Below the pieces are notes generated by a model. It had not been told where the DNA came from. It did not search any database and saw only the letters and a list, made by a program, of their open reading frames with translations. A program made the position numbers and the translations under genes. Of a stretch of DNA of 17,855 bases, positions 1 to 7,535 are shown in pieces. How positions within the stretch are numbered: position 1 is the first letter of the stretch; the number at the start of each line of letters is the position of its first letter. This stretch comes from JBDSEG01 sp039920165 (GTDB lineage: Bacteria > Pseudomonadota > Gammaproteobacteria > Burkholderiales > Burkholderiaceae_C). The stretch is from assembly GCA_039920165.1 (NCBI GenBank), contig JBDSEG010000027.1:1-17855 (forward strand), given 5' to 3'.

Positions 1-256
1 CGGCGGCGCGGTCGGTCGCCTGCATCAACGTGACGAGCTTGCCGATGAAGACCGGAATCAGCGTATCGACCAGCGCCACCGCGAGGCCGGTGGCGAACAT
101 CGCCGCGTACAGCCCGCGGGTCTGCCGTATGAAGTGCCAGTAGAACGCGATCAGCCCGGCCGGTGGCGGGCCCGGCGGCGATGCGGTCGGATGGATGCGG
201 CGCTCGAACCAGCCGAAGAAGCGATCCGTAACAGAGGCGGGAACAGGGGTGGGCAT
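1..256 (-). CDS. ABC exporter, permease-ATPase half-transporter (N-terminal part)
   Basis: The frame opens with ATG at 256-254 and runs off the left edge, showing about 85 residues with no stop. After a proline-rich soluble stretch (residues 20-35) comes an amphipathic part with FYWHFIRQTRG (38-48). A hydrophobic segment follows at about 50-80, containing LVDTLIPVFIGKLVTLM. This start matches the first transmembrane helix of type-I ABC exporters (MsbA/LapB-like fused permease-ATPase) that betaproteobacteria carry as single proteins of about 600 residues. The ATPase domain is outside the window, so the substrate cannot be told and the family call rests on the N-terminus alone. No clear Shine-Dalgarno precedes the ATG. 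A terminator at 297-321 separates it from the small gene upstream on the same strand, so it probably has its own promoter. Confidence 0.6.
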   Translation of the reverse strand, partial: MPTPVPASVTDRFFGWFERRIHPTASPPGPPPAGLIAFYWHFIRQTRGLYAAMFATGLAVALVDTLIPVFIGKLVTLMQATDRAA

Positions 257-296
257 GACGTGGTGTGAGCGCTGTCGGGCATTGTCCACGCCACGT

Positions 297-321
297 AAAA
301 AAGCCGTCACAAGGACGGCTT
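297..321 (-). terminator. Intrinsic terminator after the small secreted-protein gene
   Basis: A perfect 8-bp stem (AAGCCGTC at 301-308, GACGGCTT at 314-321) has a 5-nt loop. Read on the minus strand the hairpin is followed at once by six T's (complement of 297-302). It lies 23 bases past the stop codon of the minus-strand gene ending at 344, the right place and direction to end that transcript before the ABC transporter gene. Confidence 0.85.
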
Positions 322-343
322 GCTTGCGATACGCGGGTCGCGC

Positions 344-637
344 TCAGGGCAGCAGGCGGGCACTGATCTCGTGGGTGCGGACTTCGCGGCGCGCCTGCTC
401 GCGCACGTCGGCACGCTGCACCGTCGAGCGGGCCACCGGGCGGGCATCGACGACGATGTCGCCGAGGTTTTGCAGTGCAGACGGGGCGGCACTGCGCGCC
501 TCGTTGCGTACGTCGGCCCGGCTCTGGGTAGCGACGATCTTTTGCGGATAGACGTAAGTCGCGCCTTCGGCCCACACCACGTTGGCGGCGAAAGCGAGGA
601 CGGACAGGGCGGCGATGGCGATGGGTTTGACGTTCAT
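344..637 (-). CDS. Small exported DUF4148-like protein
   Basis: A 97-residue protein. The ATG at 637-635 is chosen because AGGAG sits about 6 bases upstream and because it begins a textbook signal peptide: MNVK, a hydrophobic core of about 16 residues, then VWA|EG with cleavage after residue 23. The frame could open further upstream, but that would put 15 residues before the signal. The mature part has two copies of a short motif, SRADVRNEARSA (39-50) and QRADVREQARRE (74-85), like the TRAEV-type repeats of DUF4148 proteins common in betaproteobacteria. No cysteines, enzyme motifs or lipobox are present, so it should be a soluble periplasmic protein of unknown function. It is divergent from the LysR gene across 116 bases, so that regulator may control it (inference). 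A clear terminator follows. Confidence 0.75.
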   Translation of the reverse strand: MNVKPIAIAALSVLAFAANVVWAEGATYVYPQKIVATQSRADVRNEARSAAPSALQNLGDIVVDARPVARSTVQRADVREQARREVRTHEISARLLP

Positions 638-691
638 GTCTGACTCCTGATGCGTGGATGAGATGAAGGCAACTCTAGGCATTCCGATCGG

Positions 692-711
692 ATCAATAAA
701 CGGTCTATGAT
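692..711. promoter_or_regulatory. Possible LysR-type operator between divergent genes
   Basis: The 116-base gap between the small exported protein and the LysR gene holds an imperfect dyad, ATCA-N12-TGAT, at 692-711. It lies about 40-60 bases from the regulator's ATG. LysR regulators usually bind interrupted dyads in such divergent intervals (established for the family), but this one is short and I do not see a clean T-N11-A box. No convincing -35/-10 pair was found in either direction. Confidence 0.25.
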
Positions 712-753
712 GAATTGCCGGCTTGCTGAAAACGAAACGATGAAGGGGTTGAA

Positions 754-1749
754 ATGGACCGCCTCCACTCGATGCGCGTGTTTTCCAGGGTCATCGACGA
801 AGGCAGCTTCGCCGCCGCGGCGCGCCAAATGAACCTGTCGGCCGCCGTCGTCACCCGGCTCGTCGCCGACCTGGAGGAGCACCTGGGCGCTCGCCTGATC
901 AACCGCACGACGCGGCGTCTGGCGCTGACGAATATCGGCGAGGTCTACCTCGACCGGGTGCGCCACATCCTGGCCGAGATCGACGATGCCGAGGCGCTGG
1001 CCGGCGCCGATGCATCCGAGCCGCGCGGCCATCTGCGCGTGCTGTGCCCGCCGGCATTCGCCGTGCATCAGGTGGCGAAGCACCTGCCGCAATTCCGCGC
1101 CCGCTACCCGCGGGTGACGATCGATCTCTCGGCGCCGGGGCCGGTCGAGACGGTGGACGAGAACTTCGACGTGAGCCTCATCAGCACCACCCGCGCGCTG
1201 GCCGACGGCGAATTTGTCGCGCGCCGGCTGGCGCGCTCGGAGCTGATCATCTGCGCCTCGCCCGAGTATCTGGATCGGCGCGGCCGGCCGCAGCACCCGG
1301 ACGAACTCGCGCCGCACGACGCGATGCTCCCCGCGTTTGCGCGCGAGCTGACCTTCCACCGCGGCGCCGAATCGCTGACGCGGGTGCCGCCGCGTCCGGC
1401 GCTGAGTACCGGCCACATCGACACCCTGTATGCCGCGGCGCTGGCCGGAATGGGCATCGCAGGGCTGCCGTCGTTCGTCGCCGCCGACGCCCTGCTTGAA
1501 CATGCGCTGGAACGCTTGCTGCCGCAGTGGCGGCTGTTCGATACGACGCTCTACGCCGCGATGCCGACGCGCAAGCACGTCCCGGCGCGCACCCGCGCCT
1601 TCATCGACTTCCTGGTGGAATGCTTCGGCGGCGAGGACCGCGATCCCTGGCTGGTGGCGGCCGGCTGCGAAACGCAGGCCGACGCCGCCGGGACGTCAGC
1701 CGAAGACCTCGATCCGCGCCGCGCCCATGAGGGGCTCGAGCAGGCGTGA
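754..1749 (+). CDS. LysR-family transcriptional regulator
   Basis: A 331-residue LysR-type regulator. An N-terminal winged helix-turn-helix (about residues 1-60) contains FSRVIDEGSFAAAARQMNLS and the typical LGARLINRTTRRLALTNIG wing. A linker helix follows, then a periplasmic-binding-protein-like effector domain from about 90 to 300 (RGHLRVLCPP, ELIICASPEYL, GMGIAGLPSFVA). The style resembles the DmlR/AaeR subgroup. The ATG is preceded by GAAGGGG about 8 bases upstream. The effector cannot be predicted. The last 25 or so residues go beyond the usual family end near RAFIDFLVE, and the final 54 bases overlap the 3' end of amgK on the other strand, so the tail looks acquired by read-through and is probably not functional. 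Self-regulation and control of the divergent gene are family expectations, not shown here. Confidence 0.9.
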   Translation: MDRLHSMRVFSRVIDEGSFAAAARQMNLSAAVVTRLVADLEEHLGARLINRTTRRLALTNIGEVYLDRVRHILAEIDDAEALAGADASEPRGHLRVLCPPAFAVHQVAKHLPQFRARYPRVTIDLSAPGPVETVDENFDVSLISTTRALADGEFVARRLARSELIICASPEYLDRRGRPQHPDELAPHDAMLPAFARELTFHRGAESLTRVPPRPALSTGHIDTLYAAALAGMGIAGLPSFVAADALLEHALERLLPQWRLFDTTLYAAMPTRKHVPARTRAFIDFLVECFGGEDRDPWLVAAGCETQADAAGTSAEDLDPRRAHEGLEQA

Positions 1750-2805
1750 CAACGGCCGCAGCGCGTTGTAGCGCGCCGCGACCTTGTGCGCATAGCTGAA
1801 GAAGCGCGGCAGGTCGGCGCTGTACTTCGGCTTGCCGTCGCGTTGCTTCAGGCGGCAGAAAATGCCCAGCACCTTGAGGTGGCGCTGCAGGCCCATCCAT
1901 TCGAGCTGGCGCCAGAACTCCGCGAAATCGGGGTCCACCGGCAGCCCGGCCTTGCGGGCCTGCTCCCAGTAGCGCACGGTCCAGTCGAGTTCACGCTCCT
2001 CGTCCCACGAGATGAAGGCATCGCGCAGCAGGCTCGCGACGTCGTAGCTGATCGGCCCCTGCACGGCGTCCTGAAAATCGAGAATGCCGGGCGACGCCAG
2101 GCCGCTGTCGGGCCCGCAGACCATCAGGTTGCGGGGCATGTAGTCGCGGTGCACGGCAACCTGCGGCTGGGCCAGCGCGCTGTGCACGAGCAGGTCGCAC
2201 GCCGCCTGCCAGACGGCTTCGTCGTCGGCGCTCCACGCGACGCCCAGTTCCGCCTGCACGCACCACTGCGGAAAGAGCGCGAGTTCGCGTCGCAGCAAGA
2301 CGTCGTCGTACGCCGGCAGTCCGCTCGCATCGCCGTGCGACTGCCAGCGCACCAGCGCGGCGATGGCGGCACGCATCAGTGTTTCGATGCGGGCATCGTC
2401 GCCCTGCGCCACCGCCGCCGCGAGTTCGTCGAGGTAAAGACGCGAGCCGAGGTCGGTGAGCAGCAGGAAGCCGTTGACGGCATCGGCTTCGAGCACCTGC
2501 GGCGCGCCGAGGCCGGCGCGAGCGATGCGGCCGGCGATATCGATGAAGGGCGCCACATCCTCCTGCGGCGGCGGCGCGTCCATCACGATGCAACTGCCGG
2601 CCGACGCGGCGTCGATGCGGAAATAGCGCCGAAAGCTCGCATCGCTGGACGCGCTGCGCAGGCTCGCCGGCTGCAGCGAATGGCGCGGCGCGACGCGGGC
2701 GAGCCAGGCTTCGAAGAGGGCTTGACGGGCGGGATCGTCCCAGGGGAGATTGGAAGCTGCGGTGGCTCCTGCGGTGGGGACAGCGTCAGCGGGCAATGGG
2801 TTCAA
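1696..2805 (-). CDS. amgK: N-acetylmuramate/N-acetylglucosamine kinase (anomeric), APH-fold
   Basis: Aminoglycoside-phosphotransferase-fold kinase, about 369 residues, matching the AmgK family. AmgK phosphorylates the anomeric carbon of MurNAc and GlcNAc so that recycled wall sugars can re-enter UDP-MurNAc synthesis. Visible motifs: N-lobe SSDASFRRYFRI (about residues 53-64), catalytic loop HRDYMPRNL (H219, D221, N226) and metal-binding ILDFQDA (D243). Family relatives place the start near DPARQALFEAWLA. I chose TTG at 2805-2803 because GAGGA lies 8 bases upstream; the same frame also opens at TTG 2829 and TTG 2796, and no ATG occurs before residue 75. It is divergent from lptD. The usual partner murU is not next to it, and a convergent LysR gene overlaps its last 54 bases. 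Function is confident; start is not. Confidence 0.87.
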   Translation of the reverse strand: MNPLPADAVPTAGATAASNLPWDDPARQALFEAWLARVAPRHSLQPASLRSASSDASFRRYFRIDAASAGSCIVMDAPPPQEDVAPFIDIAGRIARAGLGAPQVLEADAVNGFLLLTDLGSRLYLDELAAAVAQGDDARIETLMRAAIAALVRWQSHGDASGLPAYDDVLLRRELALFPQWCVQAELGVAWSADDEAVWQAACDLLVHSALAQPQVAVHRDYMPRNLMVCGPDSGLASPGILDFQDAVQGPISYDVASLLRDAFISWDEERELDWTVRYWEQARKAGLPVDPDFAEFWRQLEWMGLQRHLKVLGIFCRLKQRDGKPKYSADLPRFFSYAHKVAARYNALRPLSRLLEPLMGAARIEVFG

Positions 2806-2837
2806 ACGGGCTTTCCTCGTGGTCCGCAAGGGGCGTC

Positions 2838-2856
2838 GTAGATAATTGGATTCTAC
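2838..2856. promoter_or_regulatory. Dyad with back-to-back -10-like boxes, amgK/lptD interval
   Basis: A small inverted repeat, GTAGA-N9-TCTAC, lies in the AT-richest spot of the amgK/lptD divergence. It carries GATAAT (2841-2846) on the plus strand and TAGAAT (complement of 2850-2855) on the minus strand, each one mismatch from TATAAT. No good -35 hexamers accompany them. If this is the divergent promoter, lptD must start downstream of 2846. Low confidence. Confidence 0.25.
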
Positions 2857-5386
2857 AAACCGGCTGCCGCACGACCCTGCTGCCGCCGACCCCGCACGGG
2901 CTCAGCGCTCGGTCGCATCCTTTCCCGGCGCGCCGCTTCGCGCCATTGTCTTGCAGCCGATTTCGTCGCCGTCATTTCCGTTGCCTGCTTCCGCCTCGAC
3001 CCCGCCCGCGTCCGCGCCATTTCGATGCCGCGTGATCGCGTGCGTCGTCGGACTCGCCGCGGCCGGTTCGGCCTGCGCCCAAGCACCTGCGATGGACGCG
3101 GCGCCCGGCATCGTCCTGCGCGTCGCACCCGGTCTCGCGCCGCCGCCGCGCAACGAGGCCGGCGCCGCGCTGCCGATCTTTCTCGAAGCGCAGACACTGC
3201 GGGGTCGCGCGGAGGCCGAGACGGTGGCCGAAGGCATGGCGGAGTTCCGGCGCGGCGCGCTGCGCATCCGCGCCGACCGGCTGAGCTACGACGCGCCCAG
3301 CGAGACGGCGCGCGCGACCGGCCACGTCCGCATCGACCAGGATGGCAACCGCTACGTAGGCAACGAACTGCAGATGCAGATCCAGCGCTACGAGGGCTAT
3401 TTTCTCGAGCCGAGGTATTACTTCGCGCGCACCGCCAGCGGCGGCTCGGCGCAGCGCATCGACTTCCTCGGCCCGGACCGCGCGGCGGCGACCGATGCGA
3501 CCTACACGAGCTGCACCGCCGAAGGCGAGACCGGCCCGGCCTGGGTGCTGTCGACGCGCAAGGTGAGTTTCGACTTCGAAGCCAACGAAGGCGTTGCCGA
3601 GGGCGCGGTGCTGCGCTTTCTCGGCGTGCCGATCCTTGCGGCGCCCTCGCTCAGCTTCCCGCTCACCGACGCGCGCAAATCGGGCTGGCTGCCACCGAGC
3701 ATCAACCTGGACAGCAAGAGCGGTCTGCAGCTCGCCGTGCCTTACTACTGGAATATCGCGCCCAACCTGGATGCGACCTTCACGCCGTCTTGGAGCGCGC
3801 GCCGCGGGCCGGGACTGGGCAGCGAGATGCGCTACCTGCTGCCGCGCCACAACGGCCAGCTCAACCTGAACCTTCTGCCCGACGACCGCCTCGCGCTGCG
3901 TTCGCGCTATTCACTCAACCTCGCGCAGGACAGCCAGTTCGGCGACGCGACGACCCTGTCGGCCCGCGTGCTGCGCGTCTCGGACGATGCTTACTGGAAG
4001 GATTTTCCGGGCGAGATCAAGAGCATCACGCCGCGCCTGCTCGGCTCGAACGTGCAGCTGACTCGAACTCTCGGCGATTGGACCGCGTATGCGCGCTGGC
4101 AGGGCTGGCAGGTGCTGCAGGATGTCGATCCGACAACCCGCATCGAGGCGCCGTACCAGCGCGCGCCGCAGCTCGGCGTGCGCCTCGCGCGCCGGGCTTG
4201 GGACGCCTTTGAGCTGAACCTGGAAGCCGAGGCGAACCGCTTCACCGACCCCGAAAATGGCGCGACTGTGGCGCGCCCGACGGGCGTGCGCCTGCACGCG
4301 CTCGCCAGCATCGCGCGACCGTTCGCGGCGCCGGGCTGGACGCTGACGCCCAAGGTTGCGTTCAACGCGGCGACCTACTCGCTCGACCAGCCGCTGGCCG
4401 ACGGCCGGCGCACGGCTTCGCGCGTGATCCCGACCTTCAGCCTCGACAGCGCGTGGGCCTTCGAGCGCGATACGAGCTGGTTCGGCCGCGCCGTGCGGCA
4501 GACGCTGGAGCCGCGCCTGCTCTACGTCAACACGCCGTTCCGGCGCCAGAGCGATCTGCCGAACTTCGATGCTGCGCCGAAGGACTTCAACTTCGAGTCG
4601 ATCTTCACCGAGAACGTCTTTTCCGGCGTCGACCGCGTCTCCGATTCGAACCAGCTCACCGCCGGCGTGACGAGCCGGATGCTGGACCCGCTGAGCGGCG
4701 CGGAGATGCTGCGCTTGGGGATAGTGCAGCGCTTTTTGATGCGCGACCAACAGCTCACCTGCGCGGCGGTTCCGGCCGGCGAGACCGACTGCGTTCCGTT
4801 CACGCGCCGCTTCTCGGACCTGCTGCTGCTCGGCTCGACGACGCTGGTTCCGGACTGGACTTTCGACGCCTCGGTCCAGTACAACGCCGATACCAAGCGC
4901 GCCGTGCGCTCGGTGGTCGGCGCGCGCTATAGCCCCGCGCCGTACCACACGGTCGGCATGACCTATCGGCTGGCGACCGGGCTGTCCGAGTTGCTGAACA
5001 ACGAACAGGTCGAGCTCGGCTGGCAGTGGCCGGTGTACGGCGCGGCGCGCAGCCCGAAGGGCGACAACCCGAACGCCTGCACGGGCAGCCTGTACAGCGT
5101 GGGCCGGGTCAACTACAGCACGCGCGACAGCCGCATCACCGATTCGGTGGTCGGCTTCGAATACGACGCGGGATGCTGGATCGGCCGCATCGTCGCCGCG
5201 CGGCTGTCGACCGGCCGCACCGAGGCGACGACGCGGCTCTTGCTGCAGCTCGAGCTGGTCGGGCTATCCCGGCTCGGCTCCAACCCGCTGCAGGTCTTGA
5301 AGGACAATATCCCCGGCTACCGCCTGCTGCGCGAAGAGCGCAGCACCATTTCGGGCGCCGCCAACACAGTACCCATTTATGACTGA
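2846..5386 (+). CDS. lptD: LPS-assembly outer membrane protein LptD
   Basis: Outer-membrane barrel that, plugged by LptE, inserts lipopolysaccharide into the outer leaflet. The frame from TTG 2846 is 846 residues. A signal peptide ends at ACA|QAP (residue 78), then the OstA/LptA-like jellyroll (LRGRAEAETVAEG through LQMQIQRYEGYFLEPRYYF), the conserved YTSCTAEG (C223) and the long barrel domain (LFR-type SFPLTDARKSGWLPPS, then repeated strands to DAGCWIGR and NPLQVLKDNIPGY). The start is uncertain: TTG 2846 has only an AAGGGG 12 bases upstream and would give a 60-residue leader before the hydrophobic core. TTG 2951, TTG 2981 and GTG 3032 are alternatives, and 2981 would give a normal signal peptide. 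Mature cysteines are 223, 639, 649, 745 and 777, with no adjacent pair. Its stop overlaps the surA start by 8 bases. Confidence 0.95.
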   Translation: MDSTNRLPHDPAAADPARAQRSVASFPGAPLRAIVLQPISSPSFPLPASASTPPASAPFRCRVIACVVGLAAAGSACAQAPAMDAAPGIVLRVAPGLAPPPRNEAGAALPIFLEAQTLRGRAEAETVAEGMAEFRRGALRIRADRLSYDAPSETARATGHVRIDQDGNRYVGNELQMQIQRYEGYFLEPRYYFARTASGGSAQRIDFLGPDRAAATDATYTSCTAEGETGPAWVLSTRKVSFDFEANEGVAEGAVLRFLGVPILAAPSLSFPLTDARKSGWLPPSINLDSKSGLQLAVPYYWNIAPNLDATFTPSWSARRGPGLGSEMRYLLPRHNGQLNLNLLPDDRLALRSRYSLNLAQDSQFGDATTLSARVLRVSDDAYWKDFPGEIKSITPRLLGSNVQLTRTLGDWTAYARWQGWQVLQDVDPTTRIEAPYQRAPQLGVRLARRAWDAFELNLEAEANRFTDPENGATVARPTGVRLHALASIARPFAAPGWTLTPKVAFNAATYSLDQPLADGRRTASRVIPTFSLDSAWAFERDTSWFGRAVRQTLEPRLLYVNTPFRRQSDLPNFDAAPKDFNFESIFTENVFSGVDRVSDSNQLTAGVTSRMLDPLSGAEMLRLGIVQRFLMRDQQLTCAAVPAGETDCVPFTRRFSDLLLLGSTTLVPDWTFDASVQYNADTKRAVRSVVGARYSPAPYHTVGMTYRLATGLSELLNNEQVELGWQWPVYGAARSPKGDNPNACTGSLYSVGRVNYSTRDSRITDSVVGFEYDAGCWIGRIVAARLSTGRTEATTRLLLQLELVGLSRLGSNPLQVLKDNIPGYRLLREERSTISGAANTVPIYD

Positions 5387-6737
5387 GCTGTCTTTCCGTT
5401 CGAGGGCGAGGTCGAAGTCGAAGTCGAAGTCGATTGCGCTGGCGCTGGCGTTTTGCTTCTCCGCACCGGGCGCGCTGGCCCAGCAACCTCAACGCCCTGC
5501 CCCAGCCGCGCCGCGCAATGCCGACCACATCGTCGCGGTCGTCAACTCCGAGCTTGTCACGGCGGGCGAGATCGCCCAGCGCACGGACCGCATTCGCGAA
5601 GACTTGCAGCGCTCGCGCCAGCCGGTGCCGCCGCCCGAGCAACTGCGCAAGCAGGTGCTCGAGATGCTGATCGACGAGCGGGTGCAGGTCACGAATGCGC
5701 GTGAAAACGGCCCGAAGATCGACGAGCCCGAGATCGACCGCGCGATCGCCAATGTCGCGCAGCAGAACCAGCTCACGTTGCCGCAGTTGCGCGAGCGGCT
5801 GCGACGTGAAGGCATGGACTACGCGCGGTTTCGCGGCACACTGCGTGACCAGCTCGCGACCGAGCGGGTGCGTGAGCGCGAGATGCAGTCGCGCATCAAG
5901 ATCAGCGATGCCGATATCGACGATTTCATCGCCCAGCGCAGCGCCGCCGGCAGTGCTGCGAGCGAACTGAACATCGCGCAGATCCTGGTCAGCGTTCCAG
6001 ACGGTGCGTCGGCCGCCCTCGTCGCCGAGCGCAAGGCGCGCGCCGATGCGGCCCTCGCACGGATCAAGGTCGGCCAGAGCTTCGAGTCGGTCGGGGCGGA
6101 AATCTCGGACGATCCCAACAAGACGGCCGGCGGCGCGCTGGGCCTGCGACCGGTCGACCGTCTGCCTGATCTTTTTGTCGCGGCGGTGCGCGATCTGCAG
6201 CCCGGCCAGGTCACGCCGAGCGTGCTGCGCACCGGCGCCGGCTTTCATATCCTCAAGCTCGTCGAGCGGCGCAGCGCATCGCCGTTCGCGGTGGTGCAGA
6301 CGCGCGCGCGCCACATCCTGCTGCGGCCGTCGGCGCAGCTTTCGCCCGAGGCGGCAGCACGCCGCCTGACCGAATTCAGGCGCCAGATCCAGAGCGGGGC
6401 GAAGAGCTTCGAGGCGCTGGCGCGCGAGAATTCCGAAGATGCCAGTGCAGCCCAGGGCGGCGAGCTCGGCTGGGTCGGCCAGGGTACGTTCGTGCCCGAG
6501 TTCGAGGAGGCGATGAATGCTCTCGCCCCCAACGGAATCTCGGAGCCCGTCACCTCGCGCTTCGGCCTGCACCTGATCCAGGTGCTCGAGCGCCGTCAGG
6601 TCACGCTCGACGCGCGCCAGCAGCGCGAACAGACCCGCAACATCCTGCGCGAGCAGAAGTTCGAAGCGGCGTATGCCGACTGGGTCCGCGAGCTGCGCGG
6701 GCGCGCCTATGTCGAGATGCGCGAGCCCCCGATCTGA
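5379..6737 (+). CDS. surA: Periplasmic chaperone / peptidyl-prolyl isomerase SurA
   Basis: A 452-residue SurA that escorts unfolded outer-membrane proteins, notably LptD, across the periplasm. The signal peptide has a very basic n-region (RSRARSKSKSKS), a hydrophobic core and cleavage at ALA|QQ (after residue 34). The SurA N-terminal chaperone domain follows (DHIVAVVNSELVTAGEI to about 180). Two parvulin domains come next: about 196-297 (NIAQILVSVP to GFHILKLVERR) and 305-407 (RARHILLRPS, GGELGWVGQG, FGLHLIQVLERR). A C-terminal helix completes the chaperone domain. The second parvulin domain keeps the better consensus, as is usual for the active one. ATG 5379 lies inside the last codons of lptD (8-base overlap), implying translational coupling and co-regulation with its main client. 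A 6-bp tandem repeat lies in the signal region. Confidence 0.96.
   Translation: MTELSFRSRARSKSKSKSIALALAFCFSAPGALAQQPQRPAPAAPRNADHIVAVVNSELVTAGEIAQRTDRIREDLQRSRQPVPPPEQLRKQVLEMLIDERVQVTNARENGPKIDEPEIDRAIANVAQQNQLTLPQLRERLRREGMDYARFRGTLRDQLATERVREREMQSRIKISDADIDDFIAQRSAAGSAASELNIAQILVSVPDGASAALVAERKARADAALARIKVGQSFESVGAEISDDPNKTAGGALGLRPVDRLPDLFVAAVRDLQPGQVTPSVLRTGAGFHILKLVERRSASPFAVVQTRARHILLRPSAQLSPEAAARRLTEFRRQIQSGAKSFEALARENSEDASAAQGGELGWVGQGTFVPEFEEAMNALAPNGISEPVTSRFGLHLIQVLERRQVTLDARQQREQTRNILREQKFEAAYADWVRELRGRAYVEMREPPI
5411..5433 (+). repeat. Hexanucleotide tandem repeat in the surA signal region
   Basis: Nearly four tandem copies of GTCGAA (23 bases with exact period 6) encode the Lys-Ser alternation in the n-region of the SurA signal peptide. 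Because the unit is 6 bases, gain or loss would keep the reading frame and change the number of Lys-Ser pairs. Confidence 0.9.
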
Positions 6738-6770
6738 ACCCGCCGTGAATCCGACCCAGCCCTGCTCGCG

Positions 6771-7535
6771 GTGAAGCACCAACCGCGCAAACGCTTCGGG
6801 CAGCACTTCCTCACTGACGCGTTCGTGCTCGGTTCAATCGTCGACCGGATCGACCCGCAACCGGGCGACGCGATGATCGAGATCGGCCCGGGCCTGGGCG
6901 CCATGACGATGCCGCTCGCGCAACGCAGCGGGCGCCTGACCGTGATCGAACTCGACCGCGATTTGGCCGCGCGACTGCGCCAGAAACCCGAGCTCGAGGT
7001 CATCGAGGCCGACGTTCTGACGGTCGATTTCGGCGCGCTCGCGGCGCAGTGCGGCAAGCCGCTGCGCATCGTCGGCAACCTGCCCTACAACATCTCCACG
7101 CCGATCCTCTTTCACCTGCTCGGCTTCGTCGACCAGGTCGTCGACCAGCACTTCATGCTGCAACGGGAAGTGGTCGAACGGATGGCCGCGGCGCCGGGCA
7201 GCAAGGACTACGGCCGACTCTCCGTAATGCTGCAGTGGCGCTATGCGATTGAGTCGGTGCTCGATGTGCAACCGCAGGCGTTCGACCCCCCGCCGCGCGT
7301 CGACTCGGCCGTGGTCCGGATGCGCCCGATCGCGGCGCCCGCCGGGGTCGACTCGACGGTGCTCGCCGATCTGGTCCGGGTTGCGTTTTCGCAGCGCCGC
7401 AAGATGCTTCGAAATACGCTCGGGCCGTGGCTGTCCGAGCGCGGCCAGGACGCCGCCTTCGACCTCACGCGGCGCGCCGAGGAAGTGCCGGTCGGCGAAT
7501 ATCTTTCGCTCGCCGCGGCCTGCTCAAAGAAATGA
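6771..7535 (+). CDS. rsmA: 16S rRNA adenine(1518,1519)-N6 dimethyltransferase
   Basis: A 254-residue RsmA (KsgA), which dimethylates two adjacent adenines in helix 45 of 16S rRNA late in 30S assembly. Motifs are complete: RFGQHFL (8-14), SAM-binding EIGPGLGAMT (37-46), ribose-binding E60, EADVL (79-83, D81), catalytic NLPYNIS (103-109) and AFSQRRKMLRN in the C-terminal part. GTG at 6771 is the only start that fits the family N-terminus; no clear Shine-Dalgarno is seen. It lies 33 bases after surA, so it probably shares the lptD transcript. In many proteobacteria pdxA sits between surA and rsmA; here it does not. A hairpin terminator begins immediately after the stop codon. Confidence 0.97.
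   Translation: MKHQPRKRFGQHFLTDAFVLGSIVDRIDPQPGDAMIEIGPGLGAMTMPLAQRSGRLTVIELDRDLAARLRQKPELEVIEADVLTVDFGALAAQCGKPLRIVGNLPYNISTPILFHLLGFVDQVVDQHFMLQREVVERMAAAPGSKDYGRLSVMLQWRYAIESVLDVQPQAFDPPPRVDSAVVRMRPIAAPAGVDSTVLADLVRVAFSQRRKMLRNTLGPWLSERGQDAAFDLTRRAEEVPVGEYLSLAAACSKK

Noticed and set aside
5136..6806. A 556-codon open frame on the minus strand antisense to surA
   Set aside because: High-GC shadow: surA on the other strand has complete domains and motifs, and the antisense product is Arg/Ala-rich with no recognisable domain.
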